DNA of 52,805 bases from Campylobacter jejuni. Lineage in GTDB: Bacteria; Campylobacterota; Campylobacteria; Campylobacterales; Campylobacteraceae. Shown here piece by piece: positions 1 through 7,759 of the stretch. Both the position numbers and the translations under genes were made by a program. Position 1 is the stretch's first letter; the number at the start of each line of letters is the position of its first letter. The notes beneath the pieces are model-generated. The model saw only the letters and a program-made list of their open reading frames with translations, was not told the origin of the DNA and searched no databases. Location of the stretch: assembly GCF_002179635.1 (NCBI RefSeq), contig NZ_NFOE01000088.1:1-52805 (forward strand). Direction: 5' to 3'.

Positions 1-9
1 CCCCCCCCC
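1..9. repeat. C9 homopolymer tract at window edge
   Basis: The first nine bases are C and the tract may continue outside the window. On the reverse strand it reads ATG followed directly by eight G, in a frame open back to a stop at 72-74. Poly-G/C runs of eight or more are the usual contingency loci of Campylobacter. Which gene it belongs to cannot be seen, because any gene would lie outside the window. No clear ribosome binding site precedes the reverse ATG. Confidence 0.6.
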
Positions 10-121
10 ATAAATTTAAGTTTAAAGTAAATGAAAATATGTAAAAAATAAACAATGATCGGTAAGAATTTTTACTTTAGCTTGTTAAAATAAGCAATAA
101 TTTTTAAAACAAAGGTAAATT

Positions 122-1414
122 ATGAAAATTTCTGTGCTTATTTTGGCTGCTGGACTTGGCACGCGTATGAAATCACAAAATCCAAAAGTGCTTCAAAAAA
201 TTTGCTCAAAAGCAATGATTTTACATATTTTAAAACAAGCATATAAAATTAGTGATGATGTATGTGTGGTGCTTTCTCATCAAAAAGAAAAGGTTGAACA
301 AGTTGTTTTAGAGCATTTTCCAAATACACGCTTTTTAGAACAAGACTTGCAAAATTTTCCAGGTACTGCAGGGGCTTTAAGGGGTTATGAGAGTAAGCAT
401 GAAAAAGTGTTGATTTTATGTGGCGATATGCCTTTAGTTAAAGCAGATGATTTAGAAAAAATAGCTTTAAATGAGAGTGATTTTAATGTGGCTGTTTTTG
501 AGGCAAAAGATCCAAAAAGTTATGGAAGAATAGTATTAAAAGAAAATAAAATTCAAAAAATAGTAGAAACAAAAGATGCAAGCAAAGAAGAACTTGCTAT
601 AAACATTTGCAATAGTGGTGTTTATGCTATAAAAGCACAAATTTTAAAAGAAGTATTGCCTTTGATAAAAAATGATAACAAAGCTAAAGAGTATTATTTA
701 ACCGATGCGGTTTATTTAGCGAAAGAAAAGGGCTATGAAATCGATGCAGTGTTTGTAAATGAGCAAGATTTTATGGGGGTAAATGATAAAGTAGAGCTTT
801 GCTTGGCTCAAGATCTTATGCAAGAAGCAATTAAAAAAGAATGGATGAAGCAAGGAGTGATTTTTCACATGCCTGCGACGACTTTTATTTCAGATGAAGT
901 TGAGTTTGTAGGTGAGTGTGAAGTATATGAAAATGTGCGTATAGAAGGAAGATCAAAAATCATTAATTCTATCATTAAAAGTTCAAGTGTGATTGAAGAT
1001 AGTATAGTGGAAAATAGCGATGTAGGGCCTTTAGCGCATTTGCGTCCAAAATGTCAGCTTAAAAATACCCATATAGGAAATTTTGTAGAATGTAAAAATG
1101 CTTTATTAAATGGAGTTAAAGCAGGACATTTGAGTTATTTAGGAGATTGTGAGATAGATGAGGGAACTAATATAGGTTGTGGTACTATCACTTGTAATTA
1201 TGATGGGGTTAAAAAACATAAAACCAAAATAGGTAAAAATGTTTTTGTGGGTTCAGATACGCAATTTATTGCTCCGGTTGAGATAAAAGATGAGGTAATC
1301 ATCGCAGCAGGAAGCACAGTGCATAAAAATATAGAAAAAGGTTCTTTGTATATTAGTAGAGCTAATGCTCAGATTGTAGAAAATTATTATTATGAAAAAC
1401 TAGGTAAAAAATGA
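122..1414 (+). CDS. glmU: GlmU, bifunctional UDP-GlcNAc pyrophosphorylase / glucosamine-1-phosphate acetyltransferase
   Basis: GlmU makes UDP-N-acetylglucosamine in two steps: acetylation of glucosamine-1-phosphate, then uridylylation. The product feeds peptidoglycan, lipooligosaccharide and glycoprotein synthesis. The N-terminal half carries the nucleotidyltransferase signature AAGLGTRMKS (about residues 9-18) and the metal/sugar motif CGDMP near residue 100. The C-terminal half (about 245-430) is a left-handed beta helix with hexapeptide repeats, ending in the conserved GCGTITCNYDG and GSDTQFIAPV segments of the acetyltransferase. At 430 residues it is close to the usual size. An AAAGG ribosome binding site precedes the ATG. 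It heads the overlapping operon that runs to truA; a weak -10-like TAAAAT lies near 86-91. Confidence 0.97.
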   Translation: MKISVLILAAGLGTRMKSQNPKVLQKICSKAMILHILKQAYKISDDVCVVLSHQKEKVEQVVLEHFPNTRFLEQDLQNFPGTAGALRGYESKHEKVLILCGDMPLVKADDLEKIALNESDFNVAVFEAKDPKSYGRIVLKENKIQKIVETKDASKEELAINICNSGVYAIKAQILKEVLPLIKNDNKAKEYYLTDAVYLAKEKGYEIDAVFVNEQDFMGVNDKVELCLAQDLMQEAIKKEWMKQGVIFHMPATTFISDEVEFVGECEVYENVRIEGRSKIINSIIKSSSVIEDSIVENSDVGPLAHLRPKCQLKNTHIGNFVECKNALLNGVKAGHLSYLGDCEIDEGTNIGCGTITCNYDGVKKHKTKIGKNVFVGSDTQFIAPVEIKDEVIIAAGSTVHKNIEKGSLYISRANAQIVENYYYEKLGKK

Positions 1415-2574
1415 AAACAATCTTACTAGCAGTAAGTGGAAGCATAGCCTTTTATAAAGCTTATGAGCTGATTTCTTTATTAAAAAAAGAAGGCTTTAGG
1501 GTTAAAGTTTTGCTAAGCTTGGGCGCTTTGAAATTTGGTACTAGGCTTAGTTTTGAAGCTTTAGCAGATGAAATTTTATGCGAAGATAATGAAAGTTGGC
1601 AAAATACTAATAATCATATAGCCTTTAGCAAGACTTGTGATTGTGTGCTTTTTGCACCTGCTAGTATAAATTCTATTAATAAATTAAACTATGGTATAGC
1701 AGATAATTTATTCATTCAAACTTTAATAGCAGTAGATAAAAATAAACCATTTTTAATCGCACCTGCTGCAAATACAAATATGTATTTACATTTTAGCACT
1801 CAAAATTCTTTAAAAAATTTAAAAGAGCAAGGCTATATTATCATTGATCCTATAGTTAAAACTCTAGCTTGCAAAGATGAGGGCTTGGGTGCTTTGGCTG
1901 AACTAGATAGCATTATAAATGCTTTAAAAAGAAGTTTAATGCAGGAAGATTTTTTTAAAGATAAAAGTTTTGTTATAAGCGGTGGTGGGACTAAAGAAAA
2001 AATTGATGATGTAAGATGTATTAGTAATTTTTCAAGTGGAAAAATGGCAAAGGCTATTGCTGATGCTTTATATTTTTTAGGTGCTAAGGTGGCGTTAGTT
2101 AGCTCAGTAGAGTTTAAAACACCTTATAAATTAGAAAAATTTGAATCTTCTTTAGAATTAAAAGAAAAATTGCAAAAATACAAAGATTTTGATGCTTTAA
2201 TTATGGCTGCTGCTGTGAGTGATTTTACTCTAAAAGCTTATAAGGGTAAGATTAAGAAAAATGAGCATTTAAACGGACTTAATTTAAAATTAAAGCTGAA
2301 TGAAGACATCTTAAAAAATTTAGATTTTAAAGGTAAAAAAATAGGCTTTAAAATGGAATTTGATGCGCAAAATGCTTTAGAAAATGCTAAAAAATCTTTA
2401 GTTAGTAAAAATTTAGATATGGTGTGTTTAAATGTCTTAAATGAGCAAATGAACTTTGGAAGTGATGAAAATAGCATTTGTTTTATCACTAAAGATAGTA
2501 CCTCTCAAAGTTCTAAACAAAGCAAAGAAAAACTTGGCTTTATTTTAGCACAAGAATTAAGGAAACTTTGGTGA
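1411..2574 (+). CDS. coaBC: CoaBC, phosphopantothenoylcysteine decarboxylase / phosphopantothenate-cysteine ligase
   Basis: This fused flavoenzyme carries out two consecutive steps of coenzyme A synthesis. The N-terminal CoaC half begins with the flavin-binding stretch LLAVSGSIAFYKA. It has PAANTNMY, a variant of the PxMNxxMW substrate motif with Ala in place of the usual Met. It also has LACKDEG, in which Cys154 is the expected catalytic cysteine. The CoaB half starts near residue 190 with ISGGGTKEKID and contains FSSGKM, AAAVSDF and a lysine pair KKNE, as in the ligase family. Its ATG overlaps the glmU stop by 4 bases (ATGA), indicating translational coupling. The length of 387 residues is normal. 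The PAMN to PAAN change is the only oddity. Confidence 0.95.
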   Translation: MKTILLAVSGSIAFYKAYELISLLKKEGFRVKVLLSLGALKFGTRLSFEALADEILCEDNESWQNTNNHIAFSKTCDCVLFAPASINSINKLNYGIADNLFIQTLIAVDKNKPFLIAPAANTNMYLHFSTQNSLKNLKEQGYIIIDPIVKTLACKDEGLGALAELDSIINALKRSLMQEDFFKDKSFVISGGGTKEKIDDVRCISNFSSGKMAKAIADALYFLGAKVALVSSVEFKTPYKLEKFESSLELKEKLQKYKDFDALIMAAAVSDFTLKAYKGKIKKNEHLNGLNLKLKLNEDILKNLDFKGKKIGFKMEFDAQNALENAKKSLVSKNLDMVCLNVLNEQMNFGSDENSICFITKDSTSQSSKQSKEKLGFILAQELRKLW

Positions 2575-3191
2575 ATATCATCAACTCAACCTTACCTGTA
2601 AGAATGCAAATTTTAGAAAAACGCGCATATAACCGCTATGTATTGCTTTTAAACACTAAAAAGCTTGAAACAAAAAGTATGATAGAACTTGAAGTAGGGG
2701 AGGAGTATTTAGCTGAAGTTTATGAAGACAAAGGTGTAATTTCTTTTAAAAATCTGTTGAAAAAACCTAAAATTAGACTTTTTGAAGAGGGAGCTGAACT
2801 CATAGAAAAGCTTTTGCAAGAAGGTGATGAAAAAGCTTGGTATAAAAAATTCATCATCCAAAGACTTATGGAAAGTAAAAGTGCGTATGAGTTTGAAATT
2901 TATAAGGAAATGTTTTTTGCATTTTTTGAAGGAATTTATCATATACCTTTTGTTTATGAGGGAAATAGGGCTTTGTTTGAAGCTAAGAAAAATGGAAATA
3001 TTTTAGAAGTGTATTTGTATTTTGAAATTTTTGGTGCTTTAAAAATTATAATTGATAATGGTAAAATCACACGCATACAAACACCTTTTGCCAAAGTAGC
3101 ACATTTTTTAAACGAGTATTTTAAATTTGAAGTAGTTAATACGCTTAACCCTATGTTTGTTTTTAAAAGATTGATGGATATAAAGGGATAG
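2571..3191 (+). CDS. Conserved Campylobacter protein of unknown function
   Basis: I do not recognise a named family. The start chosen is GTG at 2571, seven bases after AAGGAA, with the GTGA overlapping the coaBC stop; a TTG one codon earlier is less likely. The protein of about 206 residues has no signal peptide and no membrane segment. It begins with a basic stretch, has an acidic beta-rich segment (about 40-60, VGEEYLAEVYEDKGVISF), then a Lys/Glu-rich helical middle and an aromatic-rich second half. It sits between CoA and undecaprenyl diphosphate synthesis genes in an operon without gaps, as does a gene of similar size in C. jejuni (from memory). The context suggests a constitutive cytoplasmic role but does not define it. 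Confidence 0.85.
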   Translation: MNIINSTLPVRMQILEKRAYNRYVLLLNTKKLETKSMIELEVGEEYLAEVYEDKGVISFKNLLKKPKIRLFEEGAELIEKLLQEGDEKAWYKKFIIQRLMESKSAYEFEIYKEMFFAFFEGIYHIPFVYEGNRALFEAKKNGNILEVYLYFEIFGALKIIIDNGKITRIQTPFAKVAHFLNEYFKFEVVNTLNPMFVFKRLMDIKG

Positions 3192-3192
3192 A

Positions 3193-3861
3193 ATGAATGA
3201 ATTAAAACATCTTGCTGTGGTAATGGATGGCAATAGAAGATGGGCTAGAAAAAATGGACTTTTAGAAAAAATTGGCTATAGTCAAGGTGCTAAAGTTGTT
3301 GAAAAAATCATAGAAGTATGTATAGATGAAAAAATTCAAAACCTAACCCTTTATGCTTTTAGTACAGAAAATTGGCAAAGACCAAAAGAAGAAGTAGAGT
3401 TTCTTTTTAAGCTATTAAATAAATATCTTGATGAATCTTTAAATAAATTTATAGCCAATGAAGTGCGTTTTAAAGCTATAGGAAATTTAAGTCTTTTAGA
3501 TGAATTAACCTTAAAAAAAATACAAAATTTTCAAGAACAAACTAAAAATTACACAAGATTATGTGTAAATTTAGCTATTTCCTATGGAGGCAAGGATGAG
3601 ATAGTTAGAGCGGTTAAAAAGGTGATTGAAAAAAATCTTGAAATTAATGAAGCAAATATACAAGCAAATCTTGACTTAAGTGAAGATGTGGATTTGTTTT
3701 TAAGGGTAGGGAGTGCTAAAAGAATTTCAAATTTTTTATTATGGCAGTCAAGTTATGCAGAAATTTATTTTAGTCAAACCTTATTTCCTGCACTTACTAA
3801 AAAAGAAATCGCAAATATTATTACTGAGTTTAAAAAACGCAAAAGAACCTTTGGTAAATGA
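3193..3861 (+). CDS. uppS: UppS, undecaprenyl diphosphate synthase
   Basis: This cis-prenyltransferase condenses eight isopentenyl diphosphates onto farnesyl diphosphate, giving the lipid carrier for peptidoglycan and glycan export. The catalytic start of the family is present: AVVMDGNRRWARK (Asp at about residue 11, with GNxRWA). So are TLYAFSTENWQRP in the middle, and near the end FLRVGSAKRISNFLLWQSSYAEIYF. In that last motif the usual RTSGE/RIS arrangement appears as RVGSAKRIS, so T and E of the canonical motif are replaced by V and K/A. The length of 222 residues is typical of epsilonproteobacterial members. It follows the preceding stop by one base and overlaps the peptidase gene by 4. 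A run of eight A lies at about 3513-3520. Confidence 0.95.
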   Translation: MNELKHLAVVMDGNRRWARKNGLLEKIGYSQGAKVVEKIIEVCIDEKIQNLTLYAFSTENWQRPKEEVEFLFKLLNKYLDESLNKFIANEVRFKAIGNLSLLDELTLKKIQNFQEQTKNYTRLCVNLAISYGGKDEIVRAVKKVIEKNLEINEANIQANLDLSEDVDLFLRVGSAKRISNFLLWQSSYAEIYFSQTLFPALTKKEIANIITEFKKRKRTFGK

Positions 3862-4607
3862 TATTTTTCTTTTTATTATTGGGACTTTGCATGGGTTCTT
3901 TTGTCAATGTTTTGATTTTAAGAACGATTCATAAAGAAAGCATAATAAGTCCAAGATCAAAATGTCTTAAGTGTTTTAAAACTTTGAAATTTTATCATCT
4001 TTTTCCTTTGTTGTCTTTTGTATTTTTAAAAGGCAAATGTGCTTTTTGTAAAGAAAGAATTTCTTTGATTTACCCTTTTAATGAATTTCTTTGCGCGTGT
4101 TTGTTTGTCTTTGCTTTTTATTTAATCGAAGATGTTTTTCAAATTTTAATTTTTGCTTGTATGCTAGCTATATTTTTAGCGCTTTCTTGGATGGATTATT
4201 ATCTAAAAGCAGTGAGTGAGCTTTGGCTTTGGATTTTATTTATTTTAGCTTTTTGTTTTGATTTTTTGCAAAATGGCTTAAATTTAGAGGATTTTCAAGA
4301 TAGCTTTTTATTTCGAGTGTGTTTTGGGGCGGGGTTAATTTTCATACTAAAAAGTGTGATTAATTTTATTAAAAATTTTAAAAAAAGAGATGAAATTTTA
4401 GAAAGTTTAGGGGAAGGTGATGTTATAATAATAGCTTTGATTTTTGGAATTTTTGGCTATGAAAAAGGCTTTTTGATTTTATTTATTGCAAGTTTTTTAA
4501 GTCTTTTGATGTTTATAAAAATAGCCAAGAAAGATTATCAAATGCCTATGATTCCTTTTTTATTTTGCGGAATTTTGATTAATCTAAGTGTAGAAAGTAT
4601 ATTATGA
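3858..4607 (+). CDS. Prepilin peptidase (A24 aspartic family, PilD-like)
   Basis: This inner-membrane aspartic protease cleaves and N-methylates type IV prepilin-like proteins. The N-terminal part has GSFVNVLILR and two zinc-type CxxC pairs (KCLKC and KCAFC), as in bifunctional PilD enzymes. The two catalytic aspartates are visible in SWMDYYLKA (about residue 112) and in the signature GEGD (about residue 189). It has about seven to eight hydrophobic segments. ATGA overlap couples it to uppS and to the downstream permease gene. The likely substrates are the pseudopilins of the transformation system, three of whose candidates lie at 22.7-24.1 kb. Campylobacter has no obvious type IV pili, so a role in DNA uptake is inferred. 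Confidence 0.93.
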   Translation: MIFFFLLLGLCMGSFVNVLILRTIHKESIISPRSKCLKCFKTLKFYHLFPLLSFVFLKGKCAFCKERISLIYPFNEFLCACLFVFAFYLIEDVFQILIFACMLAIFLALSWMDYYLKAVSELWLWILFILAFCFDFLQNGLNLEDFQDSFLFRVCFGAGLIFILKSVINFIKNFKKRDEILESLGEGDVIIIALIFGIFGYEKGFLILFIASFLSLLMFIKIAKKDYQMPMIPFLFCGILINLSVESIL

Positions 4608-5629
4608 AACTAGTTTATAAGTATTTGCTTAATCAGTTTTTAAGCACAATGTTGTCTTTATTTTTTACTTTATTTATTATTGTTTCGATTATATTTTTTA
4701 TACAACTTGCTAAAATTACTGCTTATATTGAAATTACTTTTTTTGAATTAATCAAATTATATATTTTTCTTTTACCAAAGATATTAATTTTTACTCTACC
4801 TATATCTTTTTTCATAGCTTTAACTTTAGCCTTTTATAGGCTTTCTAGGGAAAATGAAAGCACGGTGTTGTTTGCTTTGAGTATAGCTCCAAGTATGATA
4901 GCAAGTTTTTTTGCAAAAATTGCAGCTTTAGTAAGTGCTTTTATGCTTGTGGTGGTTTTGGTTTTTATACCTATATCTTTTGAACTTTTTGATAATTTTG
5001 TAGATTATAAAAAAATTAGTGCTAAAGTAAGCATAAAAACAGGGGAATTTGGACAAAGATATGGAGAATGGCTTGTTTTTATTGATGCTAAAAATTCTGA
5101 TGAAACTTATAAAAATATCATAATGTATCATCCAAAGAAAAACCCACAAGATAAAGAACAAGTGATTTTGGCCAAAGAAGGAAAGTTAGAAACAAATGAT
5201 GGGATTATTACTTTTAAGCTAGATGAAGGAAAGGCTTATGAGATTAAAGAAGAAGATTGGCATATTTCTAGTTTTAAAAATTTATTAATTAAAAGCAAAC
5301 TTTCTTCTAAAGAATTAAATACTCAAAGTTTTTATGGGTATTGGTCTGATGTAACAAGCAATAAAGAAAAAGCAAAAGAATTTGTTATTTATATTCTTAT
5401 AGCTTTATTTCCTTTAGCTAGTGTGCTTTTTGCACTCTCTTTTGGTATAGTAACTTATCGTTATGAAAAAGGTTTTGCTTATTTTGGAATTTTTGTGATT
5501 ATTTTTGCTTATTTTACGCTTTTGATTAGTTTTTATAATCCTCCTTTTGTAGCTATTGCTGTGATTTTTTCAAGCTTTTTAATTACTTCTTTGTTTTATT
5601 TTAAAGCAAAAATTGCAAGTAAGTATTAA
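4604..5629 (+). CDS. LptF/LptG-family permease (YjgP/YjgQ)
   Basis: This is a membrane subunit of the type that, with LptB, extracts lipopolysaccharide or lipooligosaccharide from the inner membrane for transport through LptC/LptA. The 341-residue protein shows the family layout: three N-terminal membrane segments (about residues 10-32, 50-75, 95-120), a periplasmic beta-rich domain (about 130-240), and three C-terminal membrane segments (about 260-335). It starts by ATGA overlap with the peptidase gene and ends one base before truA. It cannot be assigned to LptF or LptG from sequence alone; the partner must be elsewhere in the genome. Confidence 0.9.
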   Translation: MKLVYKYLLNQFLSTMLSLFFTLFIIVSIIFFIQLAKITAYIEITFFELIKLYIFLLPKILIFTLPISFFIALTLAFYRLSRENESTVLFALSIAPSMIASFFAKIAALVSAFMLVVVLVFIPISFELFDNFVDYKKISAKVSIKTGEFGQRYGEWLVFIDAKNSDETYKNIIMYHPKKNPQDKEQVILAKEGKLETNDGIITFKLDEGKAYEIKEEDWHISSFKNLLIKSKLSSKELNTQSFYGYWSDVTSNKEKAKEFVIYILIALFPLASVLFALSFGIVTYRYEKGFAYFGIFVIIFAYFTLLISFYNPPFVAIAVIFSSFLITSLFYFKAKIASKY

Positions 5630-6363
5630 TGTTTTTAAAATTAATTTTTTCTTATGATGGTTCTAAATTTCAAGGTTCAGCTACCCAGCCACATAAGCTT
5701 AGCGTCCAAGATACCTTAGCGCAGGCCTTGTCGCATTTGGGTATTTATGAAAAGCCTTTATTTGCTTCAAGAACTGATAAAGGTGTGCATGCATTTAATG
5801 CAGTTGCTTGTGTCAAAGCAGGAGAACATTTTAAAGATTTTGTATATTTAAAAAATAAAATCAATCATTTTGCACACCCATTTATACATATAAAACATAT
5901 TCAAAGAATGCAAGAAAATTTCCAAGTGCGTTTTGATGTGCAAAAAAGAGCATATCGCTATATTATAAGTCATGAAAAATATAATCCTTTTTTAGCCTCT
6001 TATGTGTATTTTTATCCAAAAATAAATATTAAATTAGCCAAGGAAATTGCTTTTTTATTTGAAGGAGAGCATGATTTTAAACTCTTTCAAAAAGAAGGCT
6101 CTGATAATAAAACAAGCATAAGAAAAATGTATAAAACTAGAGTTTATACTTATAAAAATCATACTGTGTTTTATTTTGAAGCAAATGGCTTTTTAAGATC
6201 ACAAATTAGAATGATGATGGCAAGTATTTTAAAAGTATTAGAAGGAAAAATGAGTCAAAATGAGCTTTTAGAGCAAATCAATGCTAAAAAAGCTCATTGT
6301 AGATTTTTAGCTCCTGCTAGTGGTTTGTATTTGAGTAAGATTTCTTATTATAATAATGCATGA
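5629..6363 (+). CDS. truA: TruA, tRNA pseudouridine(38-40) synthase
   Basis: TruA isomerises uridines 38-40 in the anticodon arm of many tRNAs. The catalytic motif SRTDKGVHA (about residues 47-55) contains the active-site aspartate, and YDGSKFQG near the N terminus and FLRSQIRMM near the C terminus are family hallmarks. The 244-residue length is usual. It shares one base with the upstream permease stop/start (TAATG) and is the last gene of the glmU operon. Its last 47 bases overlap the end of the convergent EamA gene, so the two transcripts are antisense to one another there. Confidence 0.96.
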   Translation: MFLKLIFSYDGSKFQGSATQPHKLSVQDTLAQALSHLGIYEKPLFASRTDKGVHAFNAVACVKAGEHFKDFVYLKNKINHFAHPFIHIKHIQRMQENFQVRFDVQKRAYRYIISHEKYNPFLASYVYFYPKINIKLAKEIAFLFEGEHDFKLFQKEGSDNKTSIRKMYKTRVYTYKNHTVFYFEANGFLRSQIRMMMASILKVLEGKMSQNELLEQINAKKAHCRFLAPASGLYLSKISYYNNA

Positions 6364-7195
6364 TTTTTTTATGTATAAAAAATGAAAAAAGAATGATCAA
6401 AGTACCTATGCAAAAAGGTAGTAGCTCTACATCTACTCCAAAAATACTCATATTGATAAAAATACTTATAGGTATAATGGCATTATTCATCAAGGCTAAA
6501 ACCCCGCTATCTACTTCAGTGGAGCCTTTATTCCATAAAAAATATCCAAATCCTGAAGCAATAGTGCCAAGATAAATTAAAGCTATCCAAGAGCTTAAAT
6601 TGGATGGTAAATTATTATAATCTCCAAAAAATAAAAAAGCAGGTAAGGTTATGCTGGTTGCTCCTAAATAAAAATAAGAAAAAGCTTCTTTTTGACTTAA
6701 ATTTGCATTTTTTTCTAATAAAATTTTATAAAAACTTTGTCCAGCTCCAAATACTAAATTAGCTCCTTGAATAAGTAAAAAGCCATATAAAAAATTAGAG
6801 TTAATATTATCAAATTTAACTACAAAAGCACCCATAATACATATAAAAATACTTATGAAATATAAATATCTAAGATTTTTTGAAAAAAGCCCATAAAAAA
6901 GCACAACATAAAAAGGTGTAAAAATAGTAAAAAGTGCTACTTCGCTTACACTTAAATATAAAAAAGAATGATAATAAAATAAATTCATCACGCCAAGCTG
7001 CAAAGCTCCAATGCTTATGAGTTTTAGTTTTAAATACAAATTTATCTTAAAATTTAAAAAAGGTAAAAATACCAATAAAGACAAAAAAACTTTTGCAAAT
7101 GCTGCAAAAAAACTATCCATTTCTAAGGTGATAAAATGCCCAATTAATGGAAAAGAAAAAGCCCAAATAAAACTTGCTAGTAATAAACTTGGCAT
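6317..7195 (-). CDS. EamA/DMT-family transporter
   Basis: This is a ten-helix drug/metabolite transporter of the EamA type. Hydrophobic segments run through nearly all of its 292 residues, with the inverted duplication typical of the family (two five-helix halves; the second begins near residue 150). It ends in a basic, Asn/Tyr-rich cytoplasmic tail that overlaps the 3' end of truA. The substrate cannot be deduced; related proteins export amino acids or metabolites. It lies immediately downstream of ogt on the same strand, with the ATG one base after the ogt stop, so the two are probably co-transcribed. Confidence 0.9.
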   Translation of the reverse strand: MPSLLLASFIWAFSFPLIGHFITLEMDSFFAAFAKVFLSLLVFLPFLNFKINLYLKLKLISIGALQLGVMNLFYYHSFLYLSVSEVALFTIFTPFYVVLFYGLFSKNLRYLYFISIFICIMGAFVVKFDNINSNFLYGFLLIQGANLVFGAGQSFYKILLEKNANLSQKEAFSYFYLGATSITLPAFLFFGDYNNLPSNLSSWIALIYLGTIASGFGYFLWNKGSTEVDSGVLALMNNAIIPISIFINMSIFGVDVELLPFCIGTLIILFSFFIHKKIMHYYNKKSYSNTNH

Positions 7196-7196
7196 T

Positions 7197-7649
7197 TTAG
7201 AGCACGCCTTCTAATTTAAGTAAAGCCTCTTTGATAAATAAACCACCATTATATCCACCTAAGTGATTTTTAGCTACCACTCTATGGCAAGGTATAAAAA
7301 TTGCAAGTTTATTTTTAGAATTTGCATTGCCCACTGCTCTAAAAGCTTTTGGATGATTGATAAAAGAAGCAATTTCTTGATATGTTTTAGTTTGTCCATA
7401 GGGAATTTTAATTAAAGCTTTATATACCTTTTGTTCAAATTCGCTCCCCTGAAGAGCTAGGGGAGTATTAAAAGCAAAAATCTTTTTGTTAAAATAAAGG
7501 TCTAGTTCTTCTAAGGCTTGCTCTAAAATAGCGTGTTTATCTTTGGTAAAATCAGGCTTATATGTAGTAAAATCAACATTAATAAGCTTATCTTTATCAC
7601 TTTGTAAAAGAATATAAGCAAAACTAGCTTTATAAAAACTTTGATACAT
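7197..7649 (-). CDS. ogt: Ogt, methylated-DNA-protein cysteine methyltransferase
   Basis: This suicide DNA-repair protein transfers an O6-alkyl group from guanine to its own cysteine. The active-site motif PCHRV is present with Cys121, preceded by the helix-turn-helix region (PYGQTKTYQEIA, AFRAVGNAN) and followed by LGGYNGG. I choose the ATG at 7649 because AAGGAAA lies six bases upstream. An upstream in-frame ATG at 7676 gives nine more residues but has no ribosome binding site. At 150 residues it is a short Ogt with a reduced N-terminal domain. It is followed immediately by the EamA gene. Confidence 0.94.
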   Translation of the reverse strand: MYQSFYKASFAYILLQSDKDKLINVDFTTYKPDFTKDKHAILEQALEELDLYFNKKIFAFNTPLALQGSEFEQKVYKALIKIPYGQTKTYQEIASFINHPKAFRAVGNANSKNKLAIFIPCHRVVAKNHLGGYNGGLFIKEALLKLEGVL

Positions 7650-7759
7650 ATTTTTCCTTATTTTAAAAGCAAGCATTGTATGAATTTTAAATTAATTAAT
7701 TGTTATTAAAGCAAAAATTTAGTTAAAATAGTGATTTAATTTATATTCAAGGAAAATAC

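Noticed and set aside
3513-3520. A8/T8 runs in uppS, holA (twice), marC, rnr and the MarR gene as contingency tracts
   Set aside because: Runs of eight A or T are expected by chance in a genome this AT-rich; none sits at a start codon or breaks a frame.
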